Shown: positions 36,003 through 45,854, numbered from the stretch's first letter. The stretch is DNA of 64,000 bases from Megalonaias nervosa (GCA_016617855.1 JAECUM010011045.1:1-64000), one strand, 5' to 3'. The notes: generated by a model from the letters alone, not told the origin. A program made the numbers and translations.

Positions 36003-37285
36003 ATGACATGCGAGTGCGATTGTGATAGAGATTTATGCCTCGAGCAAAATAAAATTGTTACGTATTGTCAGAAATGCAACAACAAAGAAATAATTGGAAC
36101 AGGTATAGATATACATAAATTAATTGGCAAATTGCCGAAAGCAAAAGGCGGTTGGACATTGCCAGGCCATAAATATACTGGACCTTATAATCCTCTTGAT
36201 AAACAACTTCACGAAAACGATAATCCGCTGCCAGGACAAGAGCCTTACAATCAAGTTGATGCAATAGCAATGCGCCATGATATCTGCTACAGAGATATTG
36301 AACGTCCAGACAACGAACAAAATAAACACAGCTGCGATAAAGTAATGTTAGACAAACTTCGTGATATGAAACCTGTAAATATGCGAGAACGTGTTGACCG
36401 AAGGCTGGTTCAGGGTTTTATTGGAGCAAAATATAAACTTGGTGATGATATCTGGGCGATAGATTTAGTTGATGTTTCAAATCTTGCTCAGTTTAACGTT
36501 GGCGCCGATGGCGCTCCAAAGAGATATCTTTTTAATGTTGTAGATGTTTTTAGTAAATGCGCGTTTAGTATGCCCGTTTCGGATAAAACAGGGATATCGA
36601 TGACTGATGCACTAAAACAAATTATTGTTAACATAGAAAGAAAACCAAATAGAATCTGGACTGATCATCTAGCAGAATTTTTTAATAAAAAATTTGAACA
36701 CTTTTTAGAGCAAAATAACATTAAAAAATATGTTACAGGAAATGAGGGAAAAAGCGTCATCGTTGAAAGATTTAATCGCACGGTCAACGAAAAAATCCAC
36801 AAATATTTGACTGCTAAAAATACGAGTAAATATATTGACAATTTACAGAAAATTGTTAACGAGTATAATAACACGAAACACAGATCCATTTCGCTAGGCA
36901 AAAGGAAAATGTCGCCAAACGACGCGATTGCAAATCCAATATTAGCAAACGAAAATATGTACCGCAGACATAAATTTAAAGTTGGTGATAAAGTTAGAAT
37001 TTCTTTGACGAAAAAAAATTTGAAAAAGGATATACTCATAACTGGAGCGAAGAAGTATTTGTTGTTGATAAAGTACTTTTAACAATACCAGTTACATACT
37101 CGTTGAAAGATTTATTAGGTGAACCTATAACTGGCAGTTTTTACGAGCAAGAACTTCAGAAAACAAAACAAGATATATTTGTGACTGAAAAAGTTATTAA
37201 AAAGCGCGGCAACAAAAGTTTAGTCAAATGGCGAGGGTATGGCGATAAATTTAATAGCTGGATACCAACTAAGTCGATCGAATAA
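36003..37285 (+). pseudogene. phospholipase A2-integrase fusion with C-terminal chromodomain
   Basis: A continuous 359-codon frame (36003-37082). After CxxC-type lead sequences, residues 46-100 carry GWTLPGHKYTGPYNPLD (calcium-loop pattern YxGPxN) and DAIAMRHDICYRD with the HD catalytic pair at 92-93: the parvovirus VP1-type phospholipase A2. Residues 149-300 form an rve integrase core with D154 (WAIDLVDV), D221 (IWTDHLAEF) and E255 (SVIVERFNRT). A frameshift at the A8 run (about 37010-37018) separates it from NWSEEVFVVDK, the usual GEPITGSFYEQELQK end and a chromodomain (VIKKRGNKSLVKWRGYGDKF, then SWIPT) ending at 37285. The integrase N-terminal part normally present is missing and the PLA2 joins the core directly. 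I infer an in-frame internal deletion fusing two genes. Confidence 0.85.
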
Positions 37286-37738
37286 TATTATTATAAATTT
37301 CTTCGTATTTTATTAGTACGGATTTACATTTTACTGGTTTACATAAAGAAATCAAATGTAATTTTCTTATATCATCGACTGGCATTAAATTAAATTTTTT
37401 AACAAAAATAAAATCGTATTTTATATTTCTTTGTTGTCCAGTTATTTTTACCTTTAAAAAGGGTTTTATAAGCTGCCAAAATATCTGATGCTCTGTGATA
37501 GTAAAATTAAATTTTATTATTTTTTAGCAATATGGTTCTTAACATCATATCGTCCAGTTGTTGGTCTGCTTAAATTTGTTTTACTAACAACAACATCATC
37601 TTCTTCATCATTGTTATGCAAAATATCGTTTTCAGTATAGCTAGCAAATCTGTCATTAGTAATATTTTCTAATGTAAAATTTGAAACTGAAACAAAATCT
37701 CCCGAATATAGTTCAACTAGTCTCTCAATTAAGTTCAT
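37270..37738 (-). pseudogene. unknown Polinton gene, minus strand, interrupted
   Basis: From ATG at 37738, 73 codons (MNLIERLVELYSGDFVSVSN, acidic middle with NNDEEDDVVV) end at a TAA near 37517, beside a run of A/T. Coding-like sequence resumes in another frame with TEHQIFWQLIKPFLKVKITG and KFNLMPVDDIRKLHLISLCK, closing near 37270 inside the antisense of the chromodomain end. It overlaps the integrase 3' end tail to tail. No domain recognised. Only 38 bases separate its start from the next plus gene, so the spacer 37739-37776 is probably a divergent promoter. Confidence 0.5.
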
Positions 37739-37776
37739 TATTATAATAATCTTTTATCTAATTAATAAATAATAAG

Positions 37777-38058
37777 ATGTTTGGAGAAATAAAATATCAT
37801 CAAAGAGTTAATATATTAAATCACAAAGAATTAGCTGAGGCAATTCGAAATTGTTTGTTGGGAAACGGTTTTTATTTTGTTGATGTTATGATAATATTAG
37901 GTGATTCTGACAAATTTTTATTAACAGTAGCAGAAAAAATGAAACTTAATACAAATAAAATGATGGCATTACGATTTAATCGCGACGATATTATGGAATT
38001 TAATCATAATTGTCTTACTCGAAATGATATAGAAAATATCATTAGTTATCGTATTTAA
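37777..38058 (+). CDS. short Polinton ORF of unknown function
   Basis: An intact 93-codon frame from ATG at 37777, preceded by attaataaataataag. It reads as a compact globular protein (LAEAIRNCLLGNGFYFVDVM, later MMALRFNRDDIMEF). No family recognised. It lies between an antisense unknown gene and the antisense HNH gene, an arrangement of short genes in alternating directions between integrase and polymerase. Confidence 0.45.
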   Translation: MFGEIKYHQRVNILNHKELAEAIRNCLLGNGFYFVDVMIILGDSDKFLLTVAEKMKLNTNKMMALRFNRDDIMEFNHNCLTRNDIENIISYRI

Positions 38059-38862
38059 AACTAAATCTATCAAATGTCAACATTGACGTTGCTGATTTTG
38101 TTACATTATCAGCTACAAATTTTACTGCACTTGAATGAATTTTATGATATTTTGCCGCAGATGTCATTGGTTTAAATTTCATTTCTTCTCCAGTTTCTAG
38201 ATTTATTGAAATAACAATCTTTTTAGATTTTTAAAATTATTACCACCACCAGTTCCTCTTCTAGTATTTTCTTTTGATGTAACTAGATCTAAATTTTCCA
38301 AACGATTATCTGTTTTAATACCATTTTTATGATTAACAACTAAACCATTAGGTATTAGTCCGTTAGAAGTTTCAAACACAAAACGATGACATTGATAATA
38401 AACAAAATTAATTTTTGTTCCACGTACATTAACACCAAGATATCCACTGTTCTGCAAATTTCCAACTCCTTTTTTTGTTCTTATATGTCTAATAATTCCC
38501 TTATCATTAGCTTCATATAAATCAAATACTGGATGAAGTTGAAATTCATTTTGTAATGCTAAATTTTCAATATTATCATCAGCAATTGTGCTATTTACTC
38601 TGTATACTCGTTATCCTTCTGGAATATCATCGCAAAACAAAGTATAAATAAAATCTTTTCTAAACATTTTAGTCCTTTCTGCATTATCGCCTTTTACTGA
38701 AATTAATACACCAGCTGGTGTTGATATGCCAACAGATTTTTTAGATTCTATATTAATAACAGAACCTAACATATTTGCTGCATATAAATTGTACTTTAGG
38801 TGTACATGATAAAATTCTTGCTCTTCCGCTGTCATTCCGATATATCTCAAAATTTCTGTCAT
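38040..38862 (-). pseudogene. HNH homing-type endonuclease with NUMOD-like tail, frameshifted
   Basis: The first segment (ATG at 38862 to 38611) includes YHVHLKYNLYAANMLGSVIN and ends at a TAA. Coding then continues towards ENLALQNEFQLHPVFDLYEA, followed by HRFVFETSNGLIPNGLVVNH, KNGIKTDNRLENLDLVTSKE and NTRRGTGGGN (38457-38203). The H...N...H arrangement with DNRLENL and SKEN is the HNH_3 type found in mobile endonucleases. After a break near 38215 the last segment has NLETGEEMKFKPMTSAAKYH and HSSAVKFVADN, resembling a NUMOD1 module. By family knowledge it would cut DNA site-specifically. It is divergent from polymerase B, with 80 AT-rich bases between. Confidence 0.8.
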
Positions 38863-38942
38863 TATACTATAAGGTTTTTTTCATATCTCTAATTAGGAAT
38901 CTTGAGAAATTCAATTAAATATAAAATATTACTATATATATA

Positions 38943-41900
38943 ATGTTAAAATTGCGAGATATTGCTAAAAAGAACATTATCAAATCAGAAAAAAAAATTG
39001 CTTCAGCATTTTCTGGTTATGATAATAGTTACAAACTTGATGATCAAAATATTTTAGCAAATTTTAGCTCCACAAATTTATTTCATCTTTTACAACCAGT
39101 TATAGCTAAAAAAAACTTGCGGCTCATAAAAGTATCAAACTTATAGTCCAATATCATACGATTTTATCAAAGTTACACGCAGTTGATGATATACTTGATG
39201 TAATTTTTGAAACAAAAAGTTTTGACAGCGAAATTTCGGAACCATATTTAACAGCAAAATCGAGAAAAATATTAACTGGAACAAACATTGCCATGGTCGC
39301 CGATGAAATACATCAAGAAATAAACAAAAAAATTAGAAGAATTTACTGCATCAGGATCGGGTTGGAAATTTGAAATGATAAAAGAAGTTTTATTTCACAC
39401 AGCAAAATATAACGTACTTCGCGGTAGTTTGTACGTCGATCTCCCTCAAAATATTAAAAACAAAAGATGCTGTATAAATATCAAAAACAATGATGACAAA
39501 TGTTTTCAATGGTCTATTCTTTCTGCAAAACATCCTCAGTGTGATCACCCCGGCAGAATTGAAAAGTATTTGCCATACAAAGACGAACTAATTTTTTTAG
39601 GAATAACTTTTCCAGTAGCAGACAATCATATACCAAAGTTTGAAAAACAAAACAGTATCTCAGTAAATATTTTCGGATTAGATGAGCGAGAAAACGTTTA
39701 CCCGAGATATATCTCAGAAAATGCTACACAAAATACAATAAATTTATTATTTTATCAGGGACATTATTGTTGGATAAAAAACTTTAACGGCCTAGTTGGC
39801 AGACAGTATAGTAAAAATAAAAATTATTTCTGTTATAGATGTCTGCAGGGTTTTTCTGGCGATGGAATACTGCAGGAGCATCTCAAATACTGTGTCAACG
39901 TTCAAAGAATAACTATGCCTGGCGAAAAAGAAAAAATATTAAAATTTAAAAATTATGATCATAAACTAAATATTCCTTTTGTTATTTACGCTGATTTCGA
40001 ATGTCTACTCGTTCCTGTGGTTGGAGCAGAAAATAATCCGAATAAATCAAGTACTAGAAAAATACAACAACATATTCCTTGCGGAGTAGCTTATAAAGTA
40101 GTTTGTTGCGCTAACGATAAATTTTCAACTCCGATAAAGTTATATAGAGGTGAAAATCCGGCCGTATGGCTATTAAAAAATTTAATAGACGAAGTTAATA
40201 AAATTTCTAACAGATTATTTAAAACAGCTCCGATGAAAATAACGTCTAAACAACAACTCGATTTCGATGAGGCAGTTAATTGTCATGTTTGTGAAAAGTT
40301 GCTGGTAGACTCCAACGGAGTCCGTGATAAGGTGCGAGATCATTGTCATTTGACCGGCCAATATCGTGGAGCAGCTCATAACAGTTGCAATTTAAAATTT
40401 CATGCTCCAGATTTTATTCCTGTAGTTTTACATAACTTTCTTGGCTATGACAGTCATATCATTGTAGAAGCTTTTGGTGATGAAAATATTAAAGCTAAAC
40501 TAAAATTAAATAACGTAATAAAATGTATTCCAAATAATTTTGAAAAGTATATGTCGGTGACGCTCGCTAAATTACGTTTTATTGACAGTCTGGAATTTAT
40601 GGCAGCATCATTAGATGAGCTTGTTAAAGGTTGCAGTAGTTTCGCTAACTTAAAAGGTTGCTTTGGTGAAAACTATATCAATTTGACAAAAAAAGGTATC
40701 GTTTCTTACGAGTATCTCGATGATTGGAGCAGATTTGATGAAATTTCTCTTCCTGATAAAGATAAATTTTACTCGCAACTCAAAAATGAAAATATCACAG
40801 ATGACGAATACAAATATGCACAAGATATTTGGAATACATTTAGTTGTAAAACATTTGGTGATTATCATGATTTATATTTGAAAACAGATGTTTTATTACT
40901 AGCAGATGTTTTTGAGAGTTTTCGTCGAGTAAGCTACAGCAAATTATGGACTAGACCCCTGTTGGTATTATTCCTCTCCTGGATTGTCATGGGACGCTCT
41001 CCTAAAAACGAGCAAGATAGAACTGGATCTCTTAACAGATGTTGATATGTTTAACTATATTGAAAAAGGTATCAGAGGTGGAATTAGCGTTATAACAAAA
41101 AAAATATGCAGTAGCTAATAAAAAATATCTGAAAAATTATGATAAAAATCTCCCATCTAATCATCTTATTTATCTAGATTGTGTGAATTTGTATGGATAT
41201 GCAATGTCAGAGCCAATGCTCTGCGGTGGGTTTCATTGGATATCTCCAGATCAATTTCTTAGAGAAACTGAAAAAGATTGACCTAAAAAAATTAATAATA
41301 ATTTTTCCGATATTTCATATTTTGTTGAACTTGATCTAGATTATCCTAGTTTGTTACACGATCTACATAACGAGTATCCATTTTGTGCAGAGTCTATGAT
41401 GATTAATTATAGTTTATTATCACCTGAACAACGAGCAACGACAACTGCAAAAAATTCGATTGTTAGTAAGTTAATTCCAAATTTGTTAAATAAAAGAAAT
41501 TACGTTATGCATTAAAAAAATTTAAAACAAACAGTAGATGCTGGACTAATTCTGAGAAAAGTCCATCGCGTGCTAAAGTTTAATCAGTCGAGGTGGATGG
41601 CAAATTATATTGACTTAAATACGAAACGTCGTGCTGTGGCTAAAACCGAATTTGAGAAAAACTTTTTCAAGTTAATGAATAACTCAGTTTTTGGAAAGAC
41701 AATGGAAAACATTAGAAAAGGAGTTTCTATCGAAATTGTAAATGACATAAATCACAGAAATAAATTAGTTAACGATGATGGTTTTGTTAGTATGAAAATA
41801 TTTAATGAAAATCTTGTTGCAGTACAACGAAGAAAGACAAATTTAAAGTTAAATAAACCGATTTATGTTGGTGCAGCTGTACTTGATATATCAAAGTGGC

Positions 41901-42439
41901 TGATGTACGATTTTCACTATAATTTTACAAAAACGCAGTGGCCAGATTCGGAGTTGCTATTTACTGATACAGATTCGCTAGTTTATAATATAAAATGTGA
42001 AGATGTCTATCAGGATATTTACAATAATAAAAATCTGTTCGATTTATCAGATTATCCAGCATGTAGTAGATTTCAAGATAATTCGAATAAGAAAGTTATT
42101 GGAAAAATGAAAGATGAATTTATGTTTATGCCAGTTAGGGAATTTGTTGGACTAAAGAGTAAAATGTATGCTCTCATATTAGATGACAATAAACTTACAA
42201 AAAAAGCAAAAGGTATTCCTCGAGGATATGTGGAAAAGATAATGAATTTTGACGATTTTAAAGCAGCGCTAAGCAATAGCTTCAGTTTTATCAAAACAAA
42301 TGTTATCAGAACAAATCATCATAAACTTGAAACGAATACAATTATAAAATGGGGACTAAGTAATTTTGATGATAAAAGATATTGCAGAGACGGAATAAAT
42401 ATACTAGCGCTTGGACATTATGCAAGTAATTTTGTCTAA
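38943..42439 (+). pseudogene. Polinton DNA polymerase B (protein-primed type), several lesions
   Basis: Opening MLKLRDIAKKNIIKSEKKIA (38943), N-part in two frames to about 39360, then a long frame 39375-41045. Landmarks: a C2H2-like finger FCYRCLQGFSGDGILQEHLK; exonuclease I YADFECLL (about 39987); a zinc/HNH-like insertion CHVCEKLL to DHCHLTGQYRGAAHNSCN (about 40285-40395); exonuclease II HNFLGYDSH; exonuclease III YLKTDVLLLADVFE; motif A YLDCVNLYGYAM (about 41172); motif B KLMNNSVFGKTMEN (about 41671); motif C FTDTDSLVY (about 41958). Breaks: near 39115, near 39330, at about 40935-40950, an A8 run at about 41097-41104, TGA at 41279 and TAA at 41513. About 1160 residues when whole. All polymerase motifs remain readable, so decay is recent. 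It would copy the element by protein priming. Confidence 0.95.
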
Positions 42440-42451
42440 ACATCAGAAATA

Positions 42452-42922
42452 ATGTTCGAAAATTTAACATTAGTCGATGGATTTAATAGCAAAATGAAAA
42501 AAATAATGGTTAATAACCAGCAATTATCATTTGAATTTAACGATGAAATTTCAGGTATTTGTTTTAGTAAATTTGACAGAATCAAACTCTCCCTTATCAG
42601 ATCAGACGATAGCAATTATTTTAATTGTCTCGAAAGTTTGCGAGGCAAGTTTGCACTAAAATATAACAACTTTCATAATCCGATCAGCCAACAAGAATAC
42701 ACAAAAATCAACATAGACTTGGACAGGTCGAAGGTTTTTGCAAAAGGTAGTAAGTATCTTCTCAGTAAGATAGCAATGAAAGAACTATTTGAATGTCGTC
42801 GTATAATATCTGGTAGAATTAAATTTTATTTGTACAATCATGACAGTACATTGTACTTAATAGCGACAGTTGAAATGTATCTAAAATCTGATGGTAATTT
42901 TAAGATCTATAAATCCTGGTAG
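42452..42922 (+). CDS. Polinton ORF of unknown function after polymerase
   Basis: An intact 156-codon frame starting 12 bases after the polymerase stop. It has several beta-like stretches (KKIMVNNQQLSFEFNDEISG, KFALKYNNF, HDSTLYLIATVEMYL). No named family recognised. The tight spacing suggests co-expression with polymerase. It is one of the few genes here without a lesion, which may reflect small size rather than selection. Confidence 0.5.
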   Translation: MFENLTLVDGFNSKMKKIMVNNQQLSFEFNDEISGICFSKFDRIKLSLIRSDDSNYFNCLESLRGKFALKYNNFHNPISQQEYTKINIDLDRSKVFAKGSKYLLSKIAMKELFECRRIISGRIKFYLYNHDSTLYLIATVEMYLKSDGNFKIYKSW

Positions 42923-43504
42923 CAGTTCTGTATTATGACTAGCAATTCCTCTTGCATAGATAACATAGTTACTGTAGATTCTCGTTTATAAGTTATGTCC
43001 AACTGCATAGACCTAAATATGCTTTCGTATAATGCACCAGAAGATCTTAGTCTGCATAGTTTTGCTAGAAGTAATCAGTTAAACAAACAAGATAAACTCT
43101 GATCTACAGGCGCATAATGCTATGGCAGATCTTTATCTTTTTGTCTGCAGTTTAGCCTCGACTTGTAAGCGAGTATATATGCTATGTCATTTACCTAAAA
43201 ACCCATTCATACTGAATATTGATTATTTCTCTGCAGAGTCTGTGTAGTCATTCAGCCCACTCGTTGTCATTATTAATTAGTATCCTTGATCTTATACAGC
43301 CTATGTATTTAGCCAACATTAGGATTTCGTTTTTCTGTACAATTTAAAATAAAAAATCATGTATTTCTCGATTTATTTATAATAACGTTTTCAAAATCGG
43401 AAAAATATAATGCAAAATTTCGTGTTTTCAAAATCAGAAAAAAATGTAATCCTGTAATCCTGTTTGGTAACTATATAATAATCTTTTTAACATATATACA
43501 TAAG
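42923..43504. other. AT-rich sequence inside the Polinton, no gene recognised
   Basis: No frame of note on either strand. A short direct repeat (gttttcaaaatc then gaaaaa) occurs at about 43388 and 43424. It marks the end of the coding region before inserted repeats begin. Confidence 0.5.
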
Positions 43505-43600
43505 GAAGTCCGGTGGCCAATTGCTAACGCGCTGGATTCTCATGCTCGAGGTCCGTGGTTCGATTCTCGTGACCGGCACATTGTCGGCGAGGGCGATTTT
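43505..43600 (+). mobile_element. tRNA-like SINE head inside the Polinton right arm
   Basis: gtccggtggccaattgctaa resembles box A and ccgtggttcgattctcg resembles box B, at the spacing of a tRNA promoter. The following sequence does not match the 255-bp SINE family. I see no clean target duplication, so the extent is uncertain. It could be a diverged SINE or a tRNA-derived fragment. Confidence 0.5.
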
Positions 43601-43641
43601 AATGCCAAAATTCTCTTTATTAGTGGGGGCTCCGGCCGCCC

Positions 43642-43750
43642 TACGTTTCAACAGAAATTTGTACACTCTCCACCATGTCACTTGGTGGGTGTACTTTTAC
43701 ACTCCGCGGGTTGATTATGGGGGAGAGTGTGCAAATTTCTGTTGAACGTA
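43642..43750. repeat. foldback, 35-base arms
   Basis: The left arm at 43642-43676 (tacgtttcaacagaaatttg, then tacactctccacc) is matched inverted by 43716-43750 with few differences, spacer about 39 bases. It adjoins the SINE-like head and the minisatellite, so the three may be one composite insertion. Confidence 0.75.
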
Positions 43751-43774
43751 GAGAAGGCCTGTTTGTATGTGTCT

Positions 43775-44525
43775 GTCCTGAAGATAAGTTTATATGTAAC
43801 TGTGCTGTCCTAGAACTAAGCTTATATGTAACCTCTGATCCTGGTAGGATGTCCTTTGGCAACCTAGGGGGTCACATGGGGTTAATTGTGCTGTCCTTAA
43901 GATAAGTTTATATGTAGCTGTGGTGTCCTAGAATTAAGTTTATATGTAACCTCTGATCCTGCTAGGATGTCCTTTGGCAACCTAGGGGGTCACATGGGGT
44001 TAATTGTGCTGTCCTAGGATAAGTTCTTAGAATTAAGTTTATATGTAACCTCTGATCCTGCTAGGATGTCCTTTGGCAACCTAGGGGGTCACATGGGGTT
44101 AATAGTGCTGTCCTAGGATAAGTTTTTAGAATTAAGTTTATATGTAACCTCTGACCCTGCTAGGATGTCCTTTGGCAACATAGAGGATCACATGGGGTTG
44201 TATAAACCTGTGCTGTCTGTTTCGTCTGATTTCGAATTTCCTCTGATCCTGCTAGGATGTCATTTGGCAACCTAGGGGGTCACATGGGGATAAACTGTGC
44301 TGTCCTAGGATAAGTTTATATGTAACCCCTGATCCTGCTAGGATGTTCTTTGGCAACCTAGGGGGTCACATGGGGTTAGATTGTGCTGTCTGTTTCGTCT
44401 GATTTCGAATTTCCTCTGATCCTGCTAGGATGTCATTTGCAACCTAGGGGGTCACATGGGGATTAATTCAAATGCCCCTGAACTTGCTAGGATGTTGTTT
44501 GGCAACCTAGGAGTCCACATTGTGC
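43775..44525. repeat. minisatellite inside the Polinton, ~60-120 bp unit, about eight copies
   Basis: The core cctctgatcctgctaggatg followed by tcctttggcaacctaggggg and tcacatgggg occurs at about 43831, 43951, 44049, 44146, 44240, 44329, 44416 and 44474. Between cores, spacers with aagtttatatgtaac and gtgctgtcct vary in length; two copies carry an extra ctgtttcgtctgatttcgaa. GC content is well above the rest of the element. It lies just inside the right TIR. Confidence 0.9.
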
Positions 44526-44558
44526 TGTGATTATATGTTTTGTAAAAATATTTTATTA

Positions 44559-44879
44559 TTATGATTTAAAAATATTTTTTATTTTTACTGTTTTATTTAT
44601 AGCAGTAATATCGTTATCAAATAAAATATCAACCATATTGTCAATAAATGTCATCACATCATCTGCCCAACATCTTATTCGTTCGTCATTTTCAATCGCG
44701 AATAACCATACTGACCCATATTTTGGTGACATATGGTAACCAACTTTTTTAATACAATCGCTTATTATTTTAGTTGTTATGCCAGTATAACTTGAGGCTG
44801 CTCTAATCGAATTAAATCTCTTACAAAATTTGTTTGTCAGATCAAATCCAACATGTCTCTTTGATTGACAGAAGGACAT
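44559..44879 (-). CDS. NUMOD1-like DNA-binding ORF, right TIR copy
   Basis: Inverted duplicate of the left-TIR gene, 106 codons from the ATG at 44879. Against the left copy I count five base differences in the shared coding part, all changing the amino acid: N to D, T to I, I to M, T to P, G to C. No stop has arisen in either copy. The C-terminus differs because the TIR ends before the stop codon. Here the frame runs on about fifteen residues into an AT-rich stretch, ending in a lysine/phenylalanine tail. The putative recognition helix is otherwise conserved. Confidence 0.65.
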   Translation of the reverse strand: MSFCQSKRHVGFDLTNKFCKRFNSIRAASSYTGITTKIISDCIKKVGYHMSPKYGSVWLFAIENDERIRCWADDVMTFIDNMVDILFDNDITAINKTVKIKNIFKS

Positions 44880-45149
44880 TATATATAATATTTCATTGTT
44901 TAATATGAAATTTCTAGAGGTTAAAGACACTATTTTTTTGGCTAATAAATGTCATTGGATCATATAGTAGTAGAGTAAGGTGAGTTGTTTCTAGCCCAGA
45001 GACCTCCTACCCTGGACAAAACATATTTTGTCAGAAATATGAAAGTCATCATTTTAAGCTAAAAAAGAATGCTGACAAAAATTTTAACGTATAAAGTTTT
45101 TGGGGGTAGGGGGTCTCTGGGATTAGGAACCTTACTTTACTCTACTACT
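44604..45149 (-). repeat. right terminal inverted repeat of the Polinton (~546 bp)
   Basis: Inverted copy of 26027-26574. The right copy has gctagaaacaac in rc where the left has gattaggaacaac, one C fewer in the C-run next to the gagacc motif, and a handful of other substitutions. The inner boundary lies within the coding end of the TIR gene, so the two gene copies have different C-termini. Confidence 0.95.
44965..45149. repeat. terminal foldback within the right TIR
   Basis: Mirror of the left-end foldback: the inner arm at 44965-45013 is the inverted copy of the outer arm at 45101-45149. The inner arm reads ctagcccagagacc where the outer pairs with cctaatcccagagacc, so pairing is slightly weaker than on the left. 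Confidence 0.85.
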
Positions 45150-45152
45150 AAA

Positions 45153-45854
45153 GTATCATTGTACAATTTGTATCGCAATTAGTATCAATTGGTATCGCAA
45201 ATCCAATTGTCGTCGGCGCGTATCACTTTCGGATATCCCTTGCTTCTGGCGGCAACTGGAGTTAATTCACCTCATAAAATTTTGATTTTACCATTTTTTA
45301 TGTAGTTTGATTTTAATCACTTCTTGATGCGAGGTGAGAGTTCGGAATAATGTATATCGAAATGATACTTTGTACATTATTAAAGTGTAGTGGATTTTCA
45401 TTCCTCTTTATTGTGTAAAAGAAATCAACTAGCTGCAAATGACTGTCCTTAATATTGTAGTATTTTTGTAACAGAATATATTATGGATGTTAAAATTATA
45501 CATGGTAAAATTGTTTTCCATGCAAAATGCATAGTAGACCAAGTATTCCACAGCACTGCTGAATCTTCTTTGTATAAAATTCGAAAGAAATTTAGATCCC
45601 TTTTCATTGCATTTAGTTTGTACTTATTTTGAATAAAATTAAAAAAAAAAAAATGAATCCAGCTGATGCAACTTGTACATTCACATATTTAGGATTTAAT
45701 AACATATAGTCCCCTCTCTATTTTCTTTGTGTGCTTCCTTCCTTACATTATTTTTCCTTACTTCCTTGCCATACAACGGTTTATACTTTCGTTCCAACTT
45801 TGATTCTGTCTTTCGTTATGTATTTTTCAGCTCGATTTTTCTTACTATTAACAG

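Larger units (their letters stand above)
26027..45149. mobile_element. Polinton/Maverick element, ~19.1 kb, largely decayed
   Basis: Inverted copies of ~547 bp bound the element, both beginning agtagtagagtaaagtaagg. Inside are the Polinton core genes: protein-primed-type DNA polymerase B, retroviral-type integrase with chromodomain, FtsK/HerA-type packaging ATPase, adenain-type cysteine protease, and double-jelly-roll major and penton-like minor capsid genes. Length and gene set fit the family (typically 15-20 kb). Polintons normally make 6-bp target duplications. Here the flanks give only imperfect candidates (atatca at 26018-26023 against gtatca at 45153-45158, if the element is taken as 26024-45152). 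Many genes have frameshifts or nonsense codons, and a SINE lies in the ATPase. The TIRs differ by only a few percent, so the insertion is fairly recent or the TIRs have been homogenised. Confidence 0.96.

Noticed and set aside
36665..37039. 124-codon minus frame over the integrase
   Set aside because: Antisense of the integrase core; hydrophobic composition comes from the complementary codons.
43521..43905. Overlapping frames of 70-76 codons in the right arm of the Polinton
   Set aside because: They translate the foldback and minisatellite and show no domain.
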